64,000 nucleotides of DNA from Pseudomonas putida (GCF_025905425.1 NZ_CP109603.1:5472501-5536500), one strand, 5' to 3'. Positions 27,350 to 36,583 are shown, numbered from the stretch's first letter. The notes: a model not told the origin generated them from the letters alone. A program made the numbers and translations.

Positions 27350-30070
27350 TCAGGCCTCCTGCTTCTTGAGCATGGCCAGGCTCAGGCCGGTGAACACGGC
27401 AAAGAAGCTCAGCAGGATCAGGCATTGCGGCCACAGCTCGCGCAGGCCCAGCGCTTTGGTGAAGGTGCCGACTGCAATGTCGAGGAAGTAGCCCGCCGGG
27501 AACAGCTGGCCCATCACCGCCGCCGCGCCGTCCAGCGACGAGCGCGGCACGATCAGCCCGGAAAACTGGATGGTCGGCAGGCTGGTGATGATCATGGTGC
27601 CCAGGATGGCCGCGATCTGGGTGCGGGTGAAAGCCGAAATCAACAAGCCCAGGCTGGTGGTTGCCAGCAGGTAGGCGACCCCGCCGCAGGCCAGGGCCAG
27701 CACGCTGCCCTTGAGTGGCACGGCAAACAGCCAGCGGTTCATCGCCACCAGCAACGCCAGGTTGACCAGGCTGACGGCCAGGTAGGGCAGCTGCTTGCCA
27801 AGCAGGAACTCCAGGCGGGTGAGCGGGGTGGCGTAGAAGTTGGTGATCGAGCCCAGCTCCTTTTCCCGGACGATGCCCAAGGCCGTGAGCATGGCCGGGA
27901 TGAAGGCCAGGATCAGCGCCATCACGCCTGGCCCGATGGCATTCACGCTGACCACATCCTGGTTGTAGCGAAAACGCGTTTCCAGCCGCACCGGGTCCTG
28001 GCGCTGCACCGGTTGCGGGCCGGACGCGGCAAGCTGTTCGAGGTTCGCCTGGTGCACCGCCTCGACGTAGTTGCGGCTGGTCTCCGCACGAAACGGCATG
28101 CCACCGTCCAGCCAGGCCGCCACCACCGGTTGGCGACCGGCGTGCAGATCACGGCCAAAGCCGGGGGGGATCTCTAGGGCCAGTTTGATTTCGGAGCGTT
28201 GCAGGCGCTGGTGCATCTCGCGGGTATCACGGATCGGCGCCTGTTCGGCAAAATAGCGTGAACCACGGAATGCTTCGAGGTAGGCGCGGCTTTGTGGGCT
28301 CTGGTCCTGATCATGAACGGCGAAGGCGAGGTTCTCTACATCCAGCGAGATGCCATAGCCAAAGATCACCATCATGAACACGGCGCCGAGCAGGGCAAAG
28401 GCCAGGCGCACCTTGTCGCGCAGCAGTTCTTTGCCCTCTCGGCTGGCGACCGCCCACAGGCGGCGCAGGCTGAAGCCTTGGCGCAATGGCGGGGTGGCCG
28501 TGGCTGCCTGCTCCAATACGGTGCTGTCCGGGGCCTGGGGCGCGGGCTCCTGGGCTTGTTCCAGGCAGCGGACGAAGGCGTCTTCCAGGGTTTTGCCGGT
28601 GTACTGGCGCTGCAGGGCATCTGGCGTGTCGCAGGCCAGCACGCGGCCTGCATGCATCAGCGAAATGCGGTCGCAGCGCTGGGCTTCGTTCATGAAGTGG
28701 GTGGACAGGAAAATGGTCACGCCTTGCTCGCGGGACAATTCCACCAGCAGCCGCCAGAAGTCATCGCGGGCGGCAGGGTCGACGCCGGAAGTCGGCTCGT
28801 CGAGGATCAGCACTTCAGGGCGGTGCAGCACCGCGACCGCCAGCGACAGGCGCTGGCGCAGGCCCAGGGGCAGGGCGCCTGACGGCTGGTCGGCGATGCT
28901 GCCGAGGTCGAAGCGTTCGATCAGTTCATCGATTCGCTGGGCGCTTTCGGCCTTCGGCAGGTCGAACAGGCGGGCATGCAGCGTCAGGTTCTGGCGGGTG
29001 CTGAGCTCGCCGTACAGCGAGAAGCTTTGCGACATGAACCCAACCCGCTTGCGCGTGGCCAGGTCGCTGGCGTCCACCGGGCGTCCGAGCAGGCTGGCGC
29101 TACCCTCGCTGGCAGGCATCAGGCCGGTGAGCACTTTCATGGTGCTGGTCTTGCCGCAGCCGTTGGAACCGAGAAAACCGAAAATCTCGCCCCGGCCAAT
29201 GGCGAAAGTGACCTTGTTCACTGCCGTAAAATCACCAAAGCGCAGGGTCAGGTCGTGCGCTTCGATGGCCACCGGGCCGTCATTTGCCGGGCGCGGCGGG
29301 ATGCTCAGCGGCGCGTGTTGCGTTTTGCCAGCGCCCTGGAAGTGGGTAAAGGCATCGTCCAGTTTGCCGCTGGGCGTGACCGCCGCCAGGGTTTGGCTGA
29401 GGCCTGCGGCAATCAGTTTGCCGCCATCGAGCATCAGGCAATGCTCGAACTGCTCGGCCTCTTCCATGTAGGCGGTGGCCACCAGCAGCGTCAATTGCGG
29501 GCGTTGCGCACGCACCTGCTCGACCAGTTCCCAGAAGCGCCGCCGCGACAGGGGGTCGACCCCGGTCGTGGGTTCGTCGAGGATCAGCAGGTCAGGCTCG
29601 TGGATCAACGCGCAGCACAGGCCCAGTTTCTGCTTCATGCCACCCGACAGCTTGCCCGCCGGGCGCTCGGCGAAACGTTGCAGGTCGGTGGCATGCAGCA
29701 GGTTGGCCATGCGTTGCTCGCATTCGCGCCGGCCCAGGCCAAACAGCGTGGCGAAAAAGCGAATGTTCTCGCTGATCGACAGCTCGGGGTAAAGGTTGTT
29801 GCCCAGCCCCTGGGGCATGAAGGCCACCTTGGGGTACAGCGCGGCACGATGGCGGCGCTGGCGGATCGAACCGCCCAGGACCTGCAACTCTCCTTGCTGC
29901 AGGCGTTTCACGCCAGCGATCAGCCCGAGCAGGGTCGATTTGCCGGCCCCATCAGGGCCGATGAGTGCGCAGCGGGTTCCGCTGGGCAGGCTGAAGCCCA
30001 GCGTCTGCAGGGCGATCAGGTCGCCATAACGGTGGCTGATGCCCTCGGCCAGCAATGCCGGCGCGTTCAT
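27350..30070 (-). CDS. Fused ATP-binding cassette/ABC-2 permease (RbbA-type)
   Basis: This 906-residue protein joins two ABC domains and a C-terminal ABC-2 permease. The first cassette has Walker A GPDGAGKS (about 38-45) and a complete signature LSGGMKQK with Walker B LLILDEPTTGVDP. The second has Walker A GSNGCGKT (about 300) but a degenerate signature (LPLGLRQR) with Walker B VLILDEPTSGVDP. The permease half follows at about 520-906. RbbA of E. coli is ribosome-associated, but this gene sits with transport genes. It overlaps the HlyD gene by 4 bp. Confidence 0.87.
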   Translation of the reverse strand: MNAPALLAEGISHRYGDLIALQTLGFSLPSGTRCALIGPDGAGKSTLLGLIAGVKRLQQGELQVLGGSIRQRRHRAALYPKVAFMPQGLGNNLYPELSISENIRFFATLFGLGRRECEQRMANLLHATDLQRFAERPAGKLSGGMKQKLGLCCALIHEPDLLILDEPTTGVDPLSRRRFWELVEQVRAQRPQLTLLVATAYMEEAEQFEHCLMLDGGKLIAAGLSQTLAAVTPSGKLDDAFTHFQGAGKTQHAPLSIPPRPANDGPVAIEAHDLTLRFGDFTAVNKVTFAIGRGEIFGFLGSNGCGKTSTMKVLTGLMPASEGSASLLGRPVDASDLATRKRVGFMSQSFSLYGELSTRQNLTLHARLFDLPKAESAQRIDELIERFDLGSIADQPSGALPLGLRQRLSLAVAVLHRPEVLILDEPTSGVDPAARDDFWRLLVELSREQGVTIFLSTHFMNEAQRCDRISLMHAGRVLACDTPDALQRQYTGKTLEDAFVRCLEQAQEPAPQAPDSTVLEQAATATPPLRQGFSLRRLWAVASREGKELLRDKVRLAFALLGAVFMMVIFGYGISLDVENLAFAVHDQDQSPQSRAYLEAFRGSRYFAEQAPIRDTREMHQRLQRSEIKLALEIPPGFGRDLHAGRQPVVAAWLDGGMPFRAETSRNYVEAVHQANLEQLAASGPQPVQRQDPVRLETRFRYNQDVVSVNAIGPGVMALILAFIPAMLTALGIVREKELGSITNFYATPLTRLEFLLGKQLPYLAVSLVNLALLVAMNRWLFAVPLKGSVLALACGGVAYLLATTSLGLLISAFTRTQIAAILGTMIITSLPTIQFSGLIVPRSSLDGAAAVMGQLFPAGYFLDIAVGTFTKALGLRELWPQCLILLSFFAVFTGLSLAMLKKQEA

Positions 30071-31026
30071 TGCAGGTTGGCCGGCCAGTCCACGTCAGCT
30101 GTGCGCACATAGCCAGCACCCGGCATGCCCGGCTTGGCTTGCGGCACGGCGCTTGGATCGCTCAGGCGCAGTTTGACGCGAAATACCAGTTTCTGCCGCT
30201 CGTCGCGGGTTTCGACCTGTTTCGGGGTGAACTGTGCTTTGGCCGCGACAAAGGCCACCTTCGCCGGCAGGGCCTGCTCGGGCAGGGCGTCGAGGACGAT
30301 GCGTGCCTGATCGCCAACGGTCAGCCGGCCGCTGGTGGACGCCGGCAGGTAAAGGTTCATGTACTGGTCGCTCGGGTCGATCAGCATCAGTACTCGACCG
30401 CCAGCACCCAGGACCTCACCCGGTTCGGCCAGGCGCAGCTGGATGATGCCGTCGATGGGCGCGCGCAGGCTGCTGTCGTCGATCTCGCTGGTCAATTGGG
30501 CCACCTGGGCCTGGGCGGCGCCGATGGCGGCTTTCACTGCTGCCAGTTGGGCGCGCGCGGCGACCACTGCCGCATTGGCCGTGTCGAAGCGGGCCTGCTG
30601 CTGGTCGAGCAACTGTTGGCTGGCAAAGTTGCGCTTGAAGATCTCGCGCACGCGCTTGAGTTCCTGGCCGGCCAGCAATAGCTCACTCTGGCGCAGTTGC
30701 ACACTGGCCTGGGCTGCGGCGTAGTTTTCCCGGGCGCGCAGCACTTCGGCTTCGGCCTGGTTGCGCTGGGCTTCCATGGTGCGGGTATCGATACGGGCCA
30801 GGAGCTGGCCGCGGGTAACCTTGTCGCCTTCGTCGACCCGGACTTCGGCCAAGCGCCCAGGGACCTTGGTGGCAATCTGCACTTCGGTCGCTTCGAGGCG
30901 GCCGTTGCCCATGCTCAAGCCTTCCGGCAATTGGTCGTGGAGCGACTTCCAGTAACCCAGCCCGGCTGCGGTCGCCAGTAAGGCGATCAGCGCGGTAGCG
31001 AAGATCCTGGGGGCATATCGATTCAT
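30067..31026 (-). CDS. HlyD-family periplasmic adaptor (membrane fusion protein)
   Basis: This 319-residue adaptor has one N-terminal membrane segment (IFATALIALLATAAGLGYW), a lipoyl-like half (TEVQIATKVPGRLAEVRV ... DEGDKVTRGQLLA), a long coiled coil (about 95-190, QRNQAEAEVLRARENYAAAQ), a second lipoyl half and a beta barrel. It bridges the inner-membrane transporter encoded just downstream to an outer-membrane channel. No outer-membrane TolC-like gene lies in this window. It starts the three-gene export operon. Confidence 0.9.
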   Translation of the reverse strand: MNRYAPRIFATALIALLATAAGLGYWKSLHDQLPEGLSMGNGRLEATEVQIATKVPGRLAEVRVDEGDKVTRGQLLARIDTRTMEAQRNQAEAEVLRARENYAAAQASVQLRQSELLLAGQELKRVREIFKRNFASQQLLDQQQARFDTANAAVVAARAQLAAVKAAIGAAQAQVAQLTSEIDDSSLRAPIDGIIQLRLAEPGEVLGAGGRVLMLIDPSDQYMNLYLPASTSGRLTVGDQARIVLDALPEQALPAKVAFVAAKAQFTPKQVETRDERQKLVFRVKLRLSDPSAVPQAKPGMPGAGYVRTADVDWPANLQ

Positions 31027-31121
31027 CAGTCAGCATCCCTGCTCAATGCACGCCCCTATCGTGGCGTGTGGCTATCCATGGCGTGTTGATATCGGTCAAA
31101 CCTCTTGATCCTAGCGCATCT

Positions 31122-31571
31122 TTACCTCAGTGCGACAATTGCCGCCCATTGCTCGGGGGTAACCGGCATCACCGACAGGCGGCTGCCTTTTTGCACCAGT
31201 GGCAGTTCGGCAAGGGCGGCCTGTTGTTTGAGCCTGCCAAGGTCAAGCACCTTGGGAAGGGTTTTCACATACGCCACGTCCACCGCACTCCACGGGTTTT
31301 TCTCGGCCGTGGCCTTGGGGTCGTAATAATGGCTTTCTGGGTCCAGCGCGGTGGGGTCCGGGTAGGCCGCCGCAGTGATTCTGGCGATGCCGGCAATGCC
31401 CGGTTGCGGGCAGCTGGAGTGGTAGAAGAAGAACTCATCGCCCACGCTCATGGCCCGCAGGAAATTGCGCGCCTGATAGTTACGCACGCCGTCCCAGCGT
31501 GCTTCGCCCAGGCGGCCAAGGGCTTCGATCGAGAGCTCGTCGGGCTCGGATTTCATCAGCCAATAGGCCAT
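31122..31571 (-). CDS. EVE domain protein
   Basis: This 149-residue protein is almost entirely an EVE (PUA-like) domain: MAYWLMKSEPDELSIEAL, then WDGVRNYQARNFLR, and GDEFFFYHSSCPQPGIAGIA. EVE domains bind modified bases in DNA or RNA. The conserved aromatic-cage residues (Trp and Tyr near the N terminus, WDGVRNYQARN) are present. I chose the ATG at 31571 since the domain starts there; the longer frame adds 51 residues without similarity. It lies on the opposite strand from a small membrane protein gene. Confidence 0.9.
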   Translation of the reverse strand: MAYWLMKSEPDELSIEALGRLGEARWDGVRNYQARNFLRAMSVGDEFFFYHSSCPQPGIAGIARITAAAYPDPTALDPESHYYDPKATAEKNPWSAVDVAYVKTLPKVLDLGRLKQQAALAELPLVQKGSRLSVMPVTPEQWAAIVALR

Positions 31572-31749
31572 GCATGCTGCTCCTGAAAAGGTTTGAAATA
31601 ACCTGTTGCACGAAACCGACAGCCGGTTGGCGCCAATGTTTGCGTGTCGACGCAGGTTGTCGGAAAATGCGCCCCGTTTAAAGCGAGATGCTCTGGCGAT
31701 ACCCAGAAAATCGCCAAGCCGCAACAGTTTGCCTGGGGGGCAATCTTCG

Positions 31750-31902
31750 ATGAATCAACGCAAAAAGCCGGATCTTCTGTGGATCCTGGTGTTCATTTTT
31801 GGCCTGGGTGTGGTCACCACTGGTTATGCGCAGGGTTTCTGGGAGCGCAAGCTGGACACCGCCTATCAGATGCCAGTCGACGCCAGCCAGCCGCCACGTT
31901 GA
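31750..31902 (+). CDS. Small single-pass membrane protein of unknown function
   Basis: This 50-residue protein has a basic N terminus (MNQRKKPD) and one clear membrane segment (LLWILVFIFGLGVVTTGYA), then a short polar tail ending in SQPPR. It resembles small conserved hypothetical proteins seen next to fthC in Pseudomonas. The ribosome site (GGGGGG, 31735-31740) is purine-rich but not canonical. It is convergent with fthC, 19 bp away. I do not recognise a function. Confidence 0.6.
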   Translation: MNQRKKPDLLWILVFIFGLGVVTTGYAQGFWERKLDTAYQMPVDASQPPR

Positions 31903-31921
31903 TGCCCTTCGCTGGCGCCGC

Positions 31922-32530
31922 TCAATTCGGCGCCAGGTACCAGCCGCAGTCCGAGACCGTCCCCTGCAAGGGTACATCCCAACTGGCCTGCGCCAGCCGT
32001 TCGACCTTCTGGCATTCATGCGCCAGCCCCAATAGCAAAGGTTTCTTCCAGGTCTTGCGGCGTGCCTGATAGGCCAGGCTGCGGTCATAGAAGCCACCGC
32101 CCATGCCAAGGCGCCCACCCACTTCATCGAAGCCCACCAGCGGCAGCAGGATCAGGTCCAGGGACCAGATCGGGCGCTGACGTTTGCGGTCGGTCAGGGG
32201 TTCTGGAATACGGAAGCGGTTGCGCTTGAGTTTTTCACCCTGCTCGAAACGCTGAAACACCATGCGCGTGCGCGGCCAGGCGTGCAGTACCGGCAGGTAG
32301 GTGCGTTTGCCCCGTCGCTGGGCTTCGCGCAGTAACAGGCAGGGGTCGATTTCGCCGTCGTTGGGCAAGTACAAGGCAATGTGCCGGGCGCGGCGGAACA
32401 GCGGGTGTTGCGCCAGCTGGCGATACAGGCCAAGGGTGGCCTGGCGTTGCTGGGCAGGTGTCAGTGCGCGGCGGGCATTGCGGAGCAGGCGACGGAGCTG
32501 GGGGCGGGTGAGCGGCGCGGTGTCGGTCAT
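31922..32530 (-). CDS. fthC: 5-formyltetrahydrofolate cyclo-ligase
   Basis: This 202-residue enzyme converts 5-formyl-THF to 5,10-methenyl-THF using ATP. The family motifs are present: the MGGGFYDRSL loop, which contacts the substrate, the lysine/arginine-rich helix near the N terminus (RRLLRNARRAL), and the VGFDEVGGRLGMG region. I chose the ATG at 32530 over the upstream in-frame start because similarity begins at MTDTAPL. It lies downstream of 6S RNA on the same strand, the arrangement known from many gammaproteobacteria. Confidence 0.93.
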   Translation of the reverse strand: MTDTAPLTRPQLRRLLRNARRALTPAQQRQATLGLYRQLAQHPLFRRARHIALYLPNDGEIDPCLLLREAQRRGKRTYLPVLHAWPRTRMVFQRFEQGEKLKRNRFRIPEPLTDRKRQRPIWSLDLILLPLVGFDEVGGRLGMGGGFYDRSLAYQARRKTWKKPLLLGLAHECQKVERLAQASWDVPLQGTVSDCGWYLAPN

Positions 32531-32606
32531 GGCACAGGCGTTCCCAGTTGTCGCGACTGGTGTGGAATTTGCCCGCGGCAAGGGCGAGCAAAAAAATAAG
32601 GCTCCC

Positions 32607-32778
32607 CGATAGGACCGCTATCGGTGTAGCCCTTGAACCCGAAAGTTCAAGGTGGAGATTGCAGGGGGCGTTAAGGCTTTCCGTCGGGCGGACATGCACA
32701 CCGGCCCCAGCGTGCAACCCCCGTGGTTGTGCGTATCGGCTCAGGGACATAACCGACTGGCGCATCCCCCAGGGAGTG
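32607..32778 (-). ncRNA. ssrS: 6S RNA (ssrS)
   Basis: 6S RNA binds sigma-70 RNA polymerase and dampens transcription in stationary phase. No protein is encoded in this gap, which lies between zapA and fthC, the conserved site of ssrS in gammaproteobacteria. Read on the minus strand, the RNA starts near ACTCCCTGGGGGATGCGCC and ends in a hairpin CCGATAG/CTATCGG with a T-rich tail (the T run is at about 32590-32597). A -10 box TATACT lies at 32789-32784. The exact ends are approximate. Confidence 0.85.
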
Positions 32779-32795
32779 GCGCCAGTATACCAATC

Positions 32796-33116
32796 TCAGC
32801 CGATTTTGGTATCCGTGTCGTCGGACAAAGCCTTATCGACCCGATCGAGCAGGTCGCGCACCTGTTCGCGGTTGGTGCCAGCGGCCGGGGCCGCGCTACG
32901 ATCTTCCTGGCGATGCAGCATCTCGTGGGTAATGTTCAACGCCGCCATGACCGCGATGCGGTCGGCGCCAATCACCTTGCCGCTGCTGCGGATCTCGCGC
33001 ATTTTGCCGTCCAGGTAGCGCGCCGCGCTGACCAGGTTGTTGCGCTCTTCCGGCGGGCAGATGATCGAGTATTCCTTGTCGAGGATCTGCACGGTGACGC
33101 TATTGCTTGAACTCAT
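32796..33116 (-). CDS. zapA: Cell division protein ZapA
   Basis: ZapA stabilises FtsZ filaments at the division ring. The 106-residue protein has the ZapA pattern: VTVQILDKEYSIICPPEERN, LVSAARYLDGKMREIR, then the long coiled coil (about 55-100, ITHEMLHRQED). I chose the ATG at 33116 because family similarity begins at MSSSNSV; the open frame continues 80 codons upstream without similarity and covers the ZapB-like gene. Its start overlaps the stop of that gene by 4 bp, so the two division proteins are coupled. 6S RNA follows. Confidence 0.93.
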   Translation of the reverse strand: MSSSNSVTVQILDKEYSIICPPEERNNLVSAARYLDGKMREIRSSGKVIGADRIAVMAALNITHEMLHRQEDRSAAPAAGTNREQVRDLLDRVDKALSDDTDTKIG

Positions 33117-33331
33117 GAGTCTTGCTCCAGAGCCTTGAGGCGCAAAATCATCGACTCGACTTTGCGCTTGGCGATCTCGTTCTTGTCGATGAGGTGGGCG
33201 CGCTCTTCGCGCCAGGACTTTTCCTGAGCTACTAAGAGTGCATTTTGCCGTTTTAGTTGCTCGACACGTTCGATCAGCAACTCGAATCGGCTCATCAGCG
33301 CTTGCAGGTCGTTCTCTTGCGTGGGTTGCAC
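33113..33331 (-). CDS. ZapB-like coiled-coil protein (TIGR02449 family)
   Basis: This 72-residue protein is nearly one continuous coiled coil (ALMSRFELLIERVEQLKRQN, then EKSWREERAHLI, KNEIAKRKVESMILRLK). It matches the TIGR02449 family, always encoded just before zapA in Pseudomonas and thought to take part in Z-ring assembly as ZapB does. The start is the GTG at 33331, chosen because GGAG lies 8-9 nt upstream and the ATG 12 codons later has none; the 72-residue length also fits. It overlaps zapA by 4 bp. Confidence 0.82.
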   Translation of the reverse strand: MQPTQENDLQALMSRFELLIERVEQLKRQNALLVAQEKSWREERAHLIDKNEIAKRKVESMILRLKALEQDS

Positions 33332-33476
33332 TCGAATCGCTCCGTCGTTGAGTCACCTGGCGATGATGCCTCTCCCCAGGCCGCGACGGCCAGTGCCGAT
33401 GGTCTTGGCGCGCCTGCCGGTGCTAGGATACAAGGTCTCCATTCTAGTCATTGCGCCGTCTGGCGCCTAGTTGCCC

Positions 33477-34031
33477 ATGCCCAATACCCAATCGCCCTAC
33501 ATTGCATTCGCCATGCTGCTTGCCAGCAATGGCCACCCTGTCACTCCTGCCGAGCTGCATGGCTTGCTGGTCGGGCGCAGCTGCGCCGGTGCCGGCTTCG
33601 ATGCCGACGCCTGGCTGGCCGACGCCGCCCAACTGCTGGAAAACGAACCCGGTGATACTGTCCGCAATGCCCTGATCGGCTTGCAGGAGATGGTCAAGGG
33701 CGAGCTGACCAGCGATGACATGGCCATCGTCCTGCTGCTGCCAACCGATGACGCTGCGCTGGCCGACCGTGCTGCGGCGCTGGGCCAGTGGTGCCAAGGC
33801 TTCATCACCGGTTTTGGCCTGAACGCCGGTGGCAAGGACCTTTCCACCGAGGCCAAGGACGTGCTGCAGGACCTGGTTGCAATCTCCCAGGTACAAGAAG
33901 CCCTCGAAGAGTCCGAAGATGGCGAGAGCGACTACATGGAAGTCATGGAGTACCTGCGCGTCGCGCCGCTGCTGCTGTTCTCCGAGCTGGCCAAGCCGGC
34001 CGCACCCGCGTCCAAGCCATCGTTGCACTGA
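33477..34031 (+). CDS. ygfB: UPF0149 family protein YgfB
   Basis: This 184-residue protein belongs to the YgfB/YecA family: helices with [36 protein letters not shown] and a C-terminal [21 protein letters not shown]. In P. aeruginosa YgfB has been described as a regulator affecting AmpDh3 and beta-lactam resistance. The ATG at 33477 is preferred to a TTG six bases upstream. It heads a five-gene operon with pepP, ubiH, a thioesterase and ubiI, as in many gammaproteobacteria, and is divergent from the ZapB-like gene. Confidence 0.9.
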   Translation: MPNTQSPYIAFAMLLASNGHPVTPAELHGLLVGRSCAGAGFDADAWLADAAQLLENEPGDTVRNALIGLQEMVKGELTSDDMAIVLLLPTDDAALADRAAALGQWCQGFITGFGLNAGGKDLSTEAKDVLQDLVAISQVQEALEESEDGESDYMEVMEYLRVAPLLLFSELAKPAAPASKPSLH

Positions 34032-34052
34032 TCAACCGGGGGTAGTCTGCCC

Positions 34053-35387
34053 ATGAGCCACATTCCCAAGGCCGAGTATGCCCGTCGGCGCAAGGCGCTG
34101 ATGGCGCAGATGGTCCCCAACAGCATCGCCATCCTGCCCGCCGCCGCGGTTGCCATACGCAACCGTGACGTCGAGCACGTGTACCGCCAGGACAGCGATT
34201 TCCAGTACCTCAGCGGCTTCCCCGAGCCTGAGGCGGTGATTGCGCTGATCCCGGGCCGTGAGCATGGCGAGTACGTGTTGTTCTGCCGCGAGCGCAACCC
34301 TGAGCGCGAGCAGTGGGAAGGGCTGCGCGCAGGCCAGGAAGGTGCGGTGCGTGATTTCGGCGCCGACGACGCCTTCCCGATCACCGACATCGACGAGATC
34401 CTGCCGGGTCTGATCGAAGGCCGGGAGCGGGTGTACAGCGCCATGGGCAGCAACCCCGAGTTCGACCGCCGGCTGATGGACTGGATCAATGTGATCCGCT
34501 CCAAGGCACGCCTTGGCGCCCAGCCGCCGAACGAGTTCGTTGCGCTGGATCACCTGCTGCACGACATGCGCCTGTATAAATCGGCGGCGGAAGTGAAGGT
34601 GATGCGCGCTGCCGCAGAGATTTCCGCTCGCGCCCACGTGCGCGCCATGCAGGCATGCCGGGCCGGGCTGCATGAGTACAGCCTGGAAGCCGAGCTGGAT
34701 TACGAATTCCGTAAGGGCGGCGCGAAAATGCCCGCCTACGGCTCGATCGTCGCCGCTGGGCGCAATGGCTGCATCCTGCACTATCAGCAGAATGACGCCC
34801 TCCTCAAGGACGGCGACCTGGTGTTGATCGATGCGGGTTGCGAGATCGACTGCTATGCCAGCGACATCACCCGCACGTTCCCAGTCAGCGGGCGGTTTTC
34901 GCCTGAGCAGAAGGCCATCTACGAGCTGGTGCTCAAGGCCCAGGCTGCGGCTTTCGCCGAAATCGCCCCCGGCAAGCACTGGAACCACGCCCACGAGGCG
35001 ACCGTGCAGGTCATCACCGAGGGCCTGGTGGAACTGGGGCTGCTCAAGGGCGATGTGCAGGGGCTGATCGAAAGCGAAGCCTACCGCGCGTTCTACATGC
35101 ACCGCGCTGGGCACTGGCTGGGCATGGATGTGCACGATGTGGGCGAATACAAAGTGGGCGGCCAGTGGCGCGTGCTGGAGCCCGGCATGGCGCTGACCGT
35201 CGAACCGGGCATCTACATCGCCGCCGACAACCAGGCGGTGGCGAAGAAGTGGCGCGGCATCGGCGTAAGGATTGAGGACGACGTGGTAGTGACCAGGCAA
35301 GGCTGTGAAATTCTGACCTCGGGCGTGCCCCGCACGGTGGCCGAAATCGAGGCGCTGATGCAGGCTGCGCGCAAGGACGCGGCATGA
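34053..35387 (+). CDS. pepP: Xaa-Pro aminopeptidase P
   Basis: PepP removes an N-terminal residue preceding proline, using two metal ions. The 444-residue length and N-terminal creatinase-like domain (about 1-170) are typical. The C-terminal pita-bread domain has the metal ligands in order: Asp and Asp in LIDAGCEIDCYASDITRTF, His in HWLGMDVHDVGEY, and Glu in VEPGIY and RIEDDV. The start follows a GGGG-type site 8 bp away. It overlaps ubiH by 4 bp. Confidence 0.94.
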   Translation: MSHIPKAEYARRRKALMAQMVPNSIAILPAAAVAIRNRDVEHVYRQDSDFQYLSGFPEPEAVIALIPGREHGEYVLFCRERNPEREQWEGLRAGQEGAVRDFGADDAFPITDIDEILPGLIEGRERVYSAMGSNPEFDRRLMDWINVIRSKARLGAQPPNEFVALDHLLHDMRLYKSAAEVKVMRAAAEISARAHVRAMQACRAGLHEYSLEAELDYEFRKGGAKMPAYGSIVAAGRNGCILHYQQNDALLKDGDLVLIDAGCEIDCYASDITRTFPVSGRFSPEQKAIYELVLKAQAAAFAEIAPGKHWNHAHEATVQVITEGLVELGLLKGDVQGLIESEAYRAFYMHRAGHWLGMDVHDVGEYKVGGQWRVLEPGMALTVEPGIYIAADNQAVAKKWRGIGVRIEDDVVVTRQGCEILTSGVPRTVAEIEALMQAARKDAA

Positions 35388-36583
35388 ATCGGGTCAACTT
35401 GGCGATCATCGGCGGTGGCCTGGTCGGCGCGAGCCTGGCCTTGGCCTTGCAGGCCGGGGCCAAGGCGCGGGGCTGGAAGATCCTGCTGATCGAGCCGTTT
35501 GCGCCTGGGCACACATTCCAGCCCAGCTACGATGCGCGCTCCTCGGCGCTGTCGTTTGGCACACAGCAAATCTACCAGCAGTTGGGGCTGTGGCAGGCCA
35601 TCAGCCAGCGCGCCGAGCCAATCCTGCAGATTCAGGTCTCCGACCGTGGCCGGTTCGGCGCCACGCGCCTCGATGCCATCGAGGAAGGCGTGCCCGCGCT
35701 CGGTTACGTGGTGGAAAACGCCTGGCTTGGCCAGTGCCTGTGGCAGGGGCTGGACCCTGATGTGGTGAGCTGGCGCTGCCCCGCCGAGGTGAGGGCGATG
35801 CAGGCCATCGCGGGCGGTTATCGCCTGCAACTGGATGACGATACCAGCCTGGAATGCGACCTGGCGGTGCTGGCCGATGGCGGCCGTTCGGGCTTGCGTG
35901 AGCAGTTGGGCATCCATGTGCGCCGCACGCCCTACGAACAAAGCGCACTGATCGCCAATATCACACCGGGCGAAGCGCACCGCGGCCAGGCATTCGAGCG
36001 CTTCACCGAAGCCGGCCCGATGGCCCTGCTGCCGCTGCCGGAAAACCGCTGCGCGCTGGTCTGGACCCGTCAGGGCATGGACGCTCAGCGCCTGGCCGAA
36101 ATCGACGAACGCAGCTTCCTGCGTGAGCTGCAGGACGCCTTTGGCTATCGCCTCGGCGCGTTGCGCCAGGTGGGCGCAAGGCATCTCTACCCGCTGGCAT
36201 TGGTCGAGGCCCAAGAGCAGGTACGCCCGCATCTCGTAGTGCTGGGCAACGCCGCGCACAGCCTGCACCCCATTGCCGGGCAGGGCTTCAACCTGTCGCT
36301 GCGGGATGTCCAGGTGCTTGCGCAAGCGCTGCTGGCGGGGCCGCAACACCCCGGTGACCTGGGCACCTTGCAGGTTTATCACCAGCGTCAGCGCCTGGAC
36401 CAGGCGCTGACCATCGGCTTTTCCGACCAGGTCACGCGCCTGTTCGGCAGCAACCAGCCGTTGCTGGCCGCAGGGCGCAACATCGGCCTGCTCGGGCTCG
36501 ACCTGTTGCCCCCGGCTAAAAGCTGGTTTGCCCGCCAGGCCATGGGCCTGGGTACGCGCCCCGACCCGCGGGGCCAGGCATGA
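35384..36583 (+). CDS. ubiH: 2-octaprenyl-6-methoxyphenol hydroxylase UbiH
   Basis: UbiH is an FAD monooxygenase of ubiquinone synthesis. The 399-residue protein has the Rossmann GGGLVG at the N terminus (LAIIGGGLVGASLALAL), the DG-type motif (LAVLADGGRSGLREQLG) and the second FAD motif (LGNAAHSLHPIAGQGFNLSLRD). The last carries GN where many relatives have GD, a change also typical of UbiH rather than UbiI. It overlaps pepP and the thioesterase gene by 4 bp each, so it is coupled to both. Confidence 0.9.
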   Translation: MNRVNLAIIGGGLVGASLALALQAGAKARGWKILLIEPFAPGHTFQPSYDARSSALSFGTQQIYQQLGLWQAISQRAEPILQIQVSDRGRFGATRLDAIEEGVPALGYVVENAWLGQCLWQGLDPDVVSWRCPAEVRAMQAIAGGYRLQLDDDTSLECDLAVLADGGRSGLREQLGIHVRRTPYEQSALIANITPGEAHRGQAFERFTEAGPMALLPLPENRCALVWTRQGMDAQRLAEIDERSFLRELQDAFGYRLGALRQVGARHLYPLALVEAQEQVRPHLVVLGNAAHSLHPIAGQGFNLSLRDVQVLAQALLAGPQHPGDLGTLQVYHQRQRLDQALTIGFSDQVTRLFGSNQPLLAAGRNIGLLGLDLLPPAKSWFARQAMGLGTRPDPRGQA

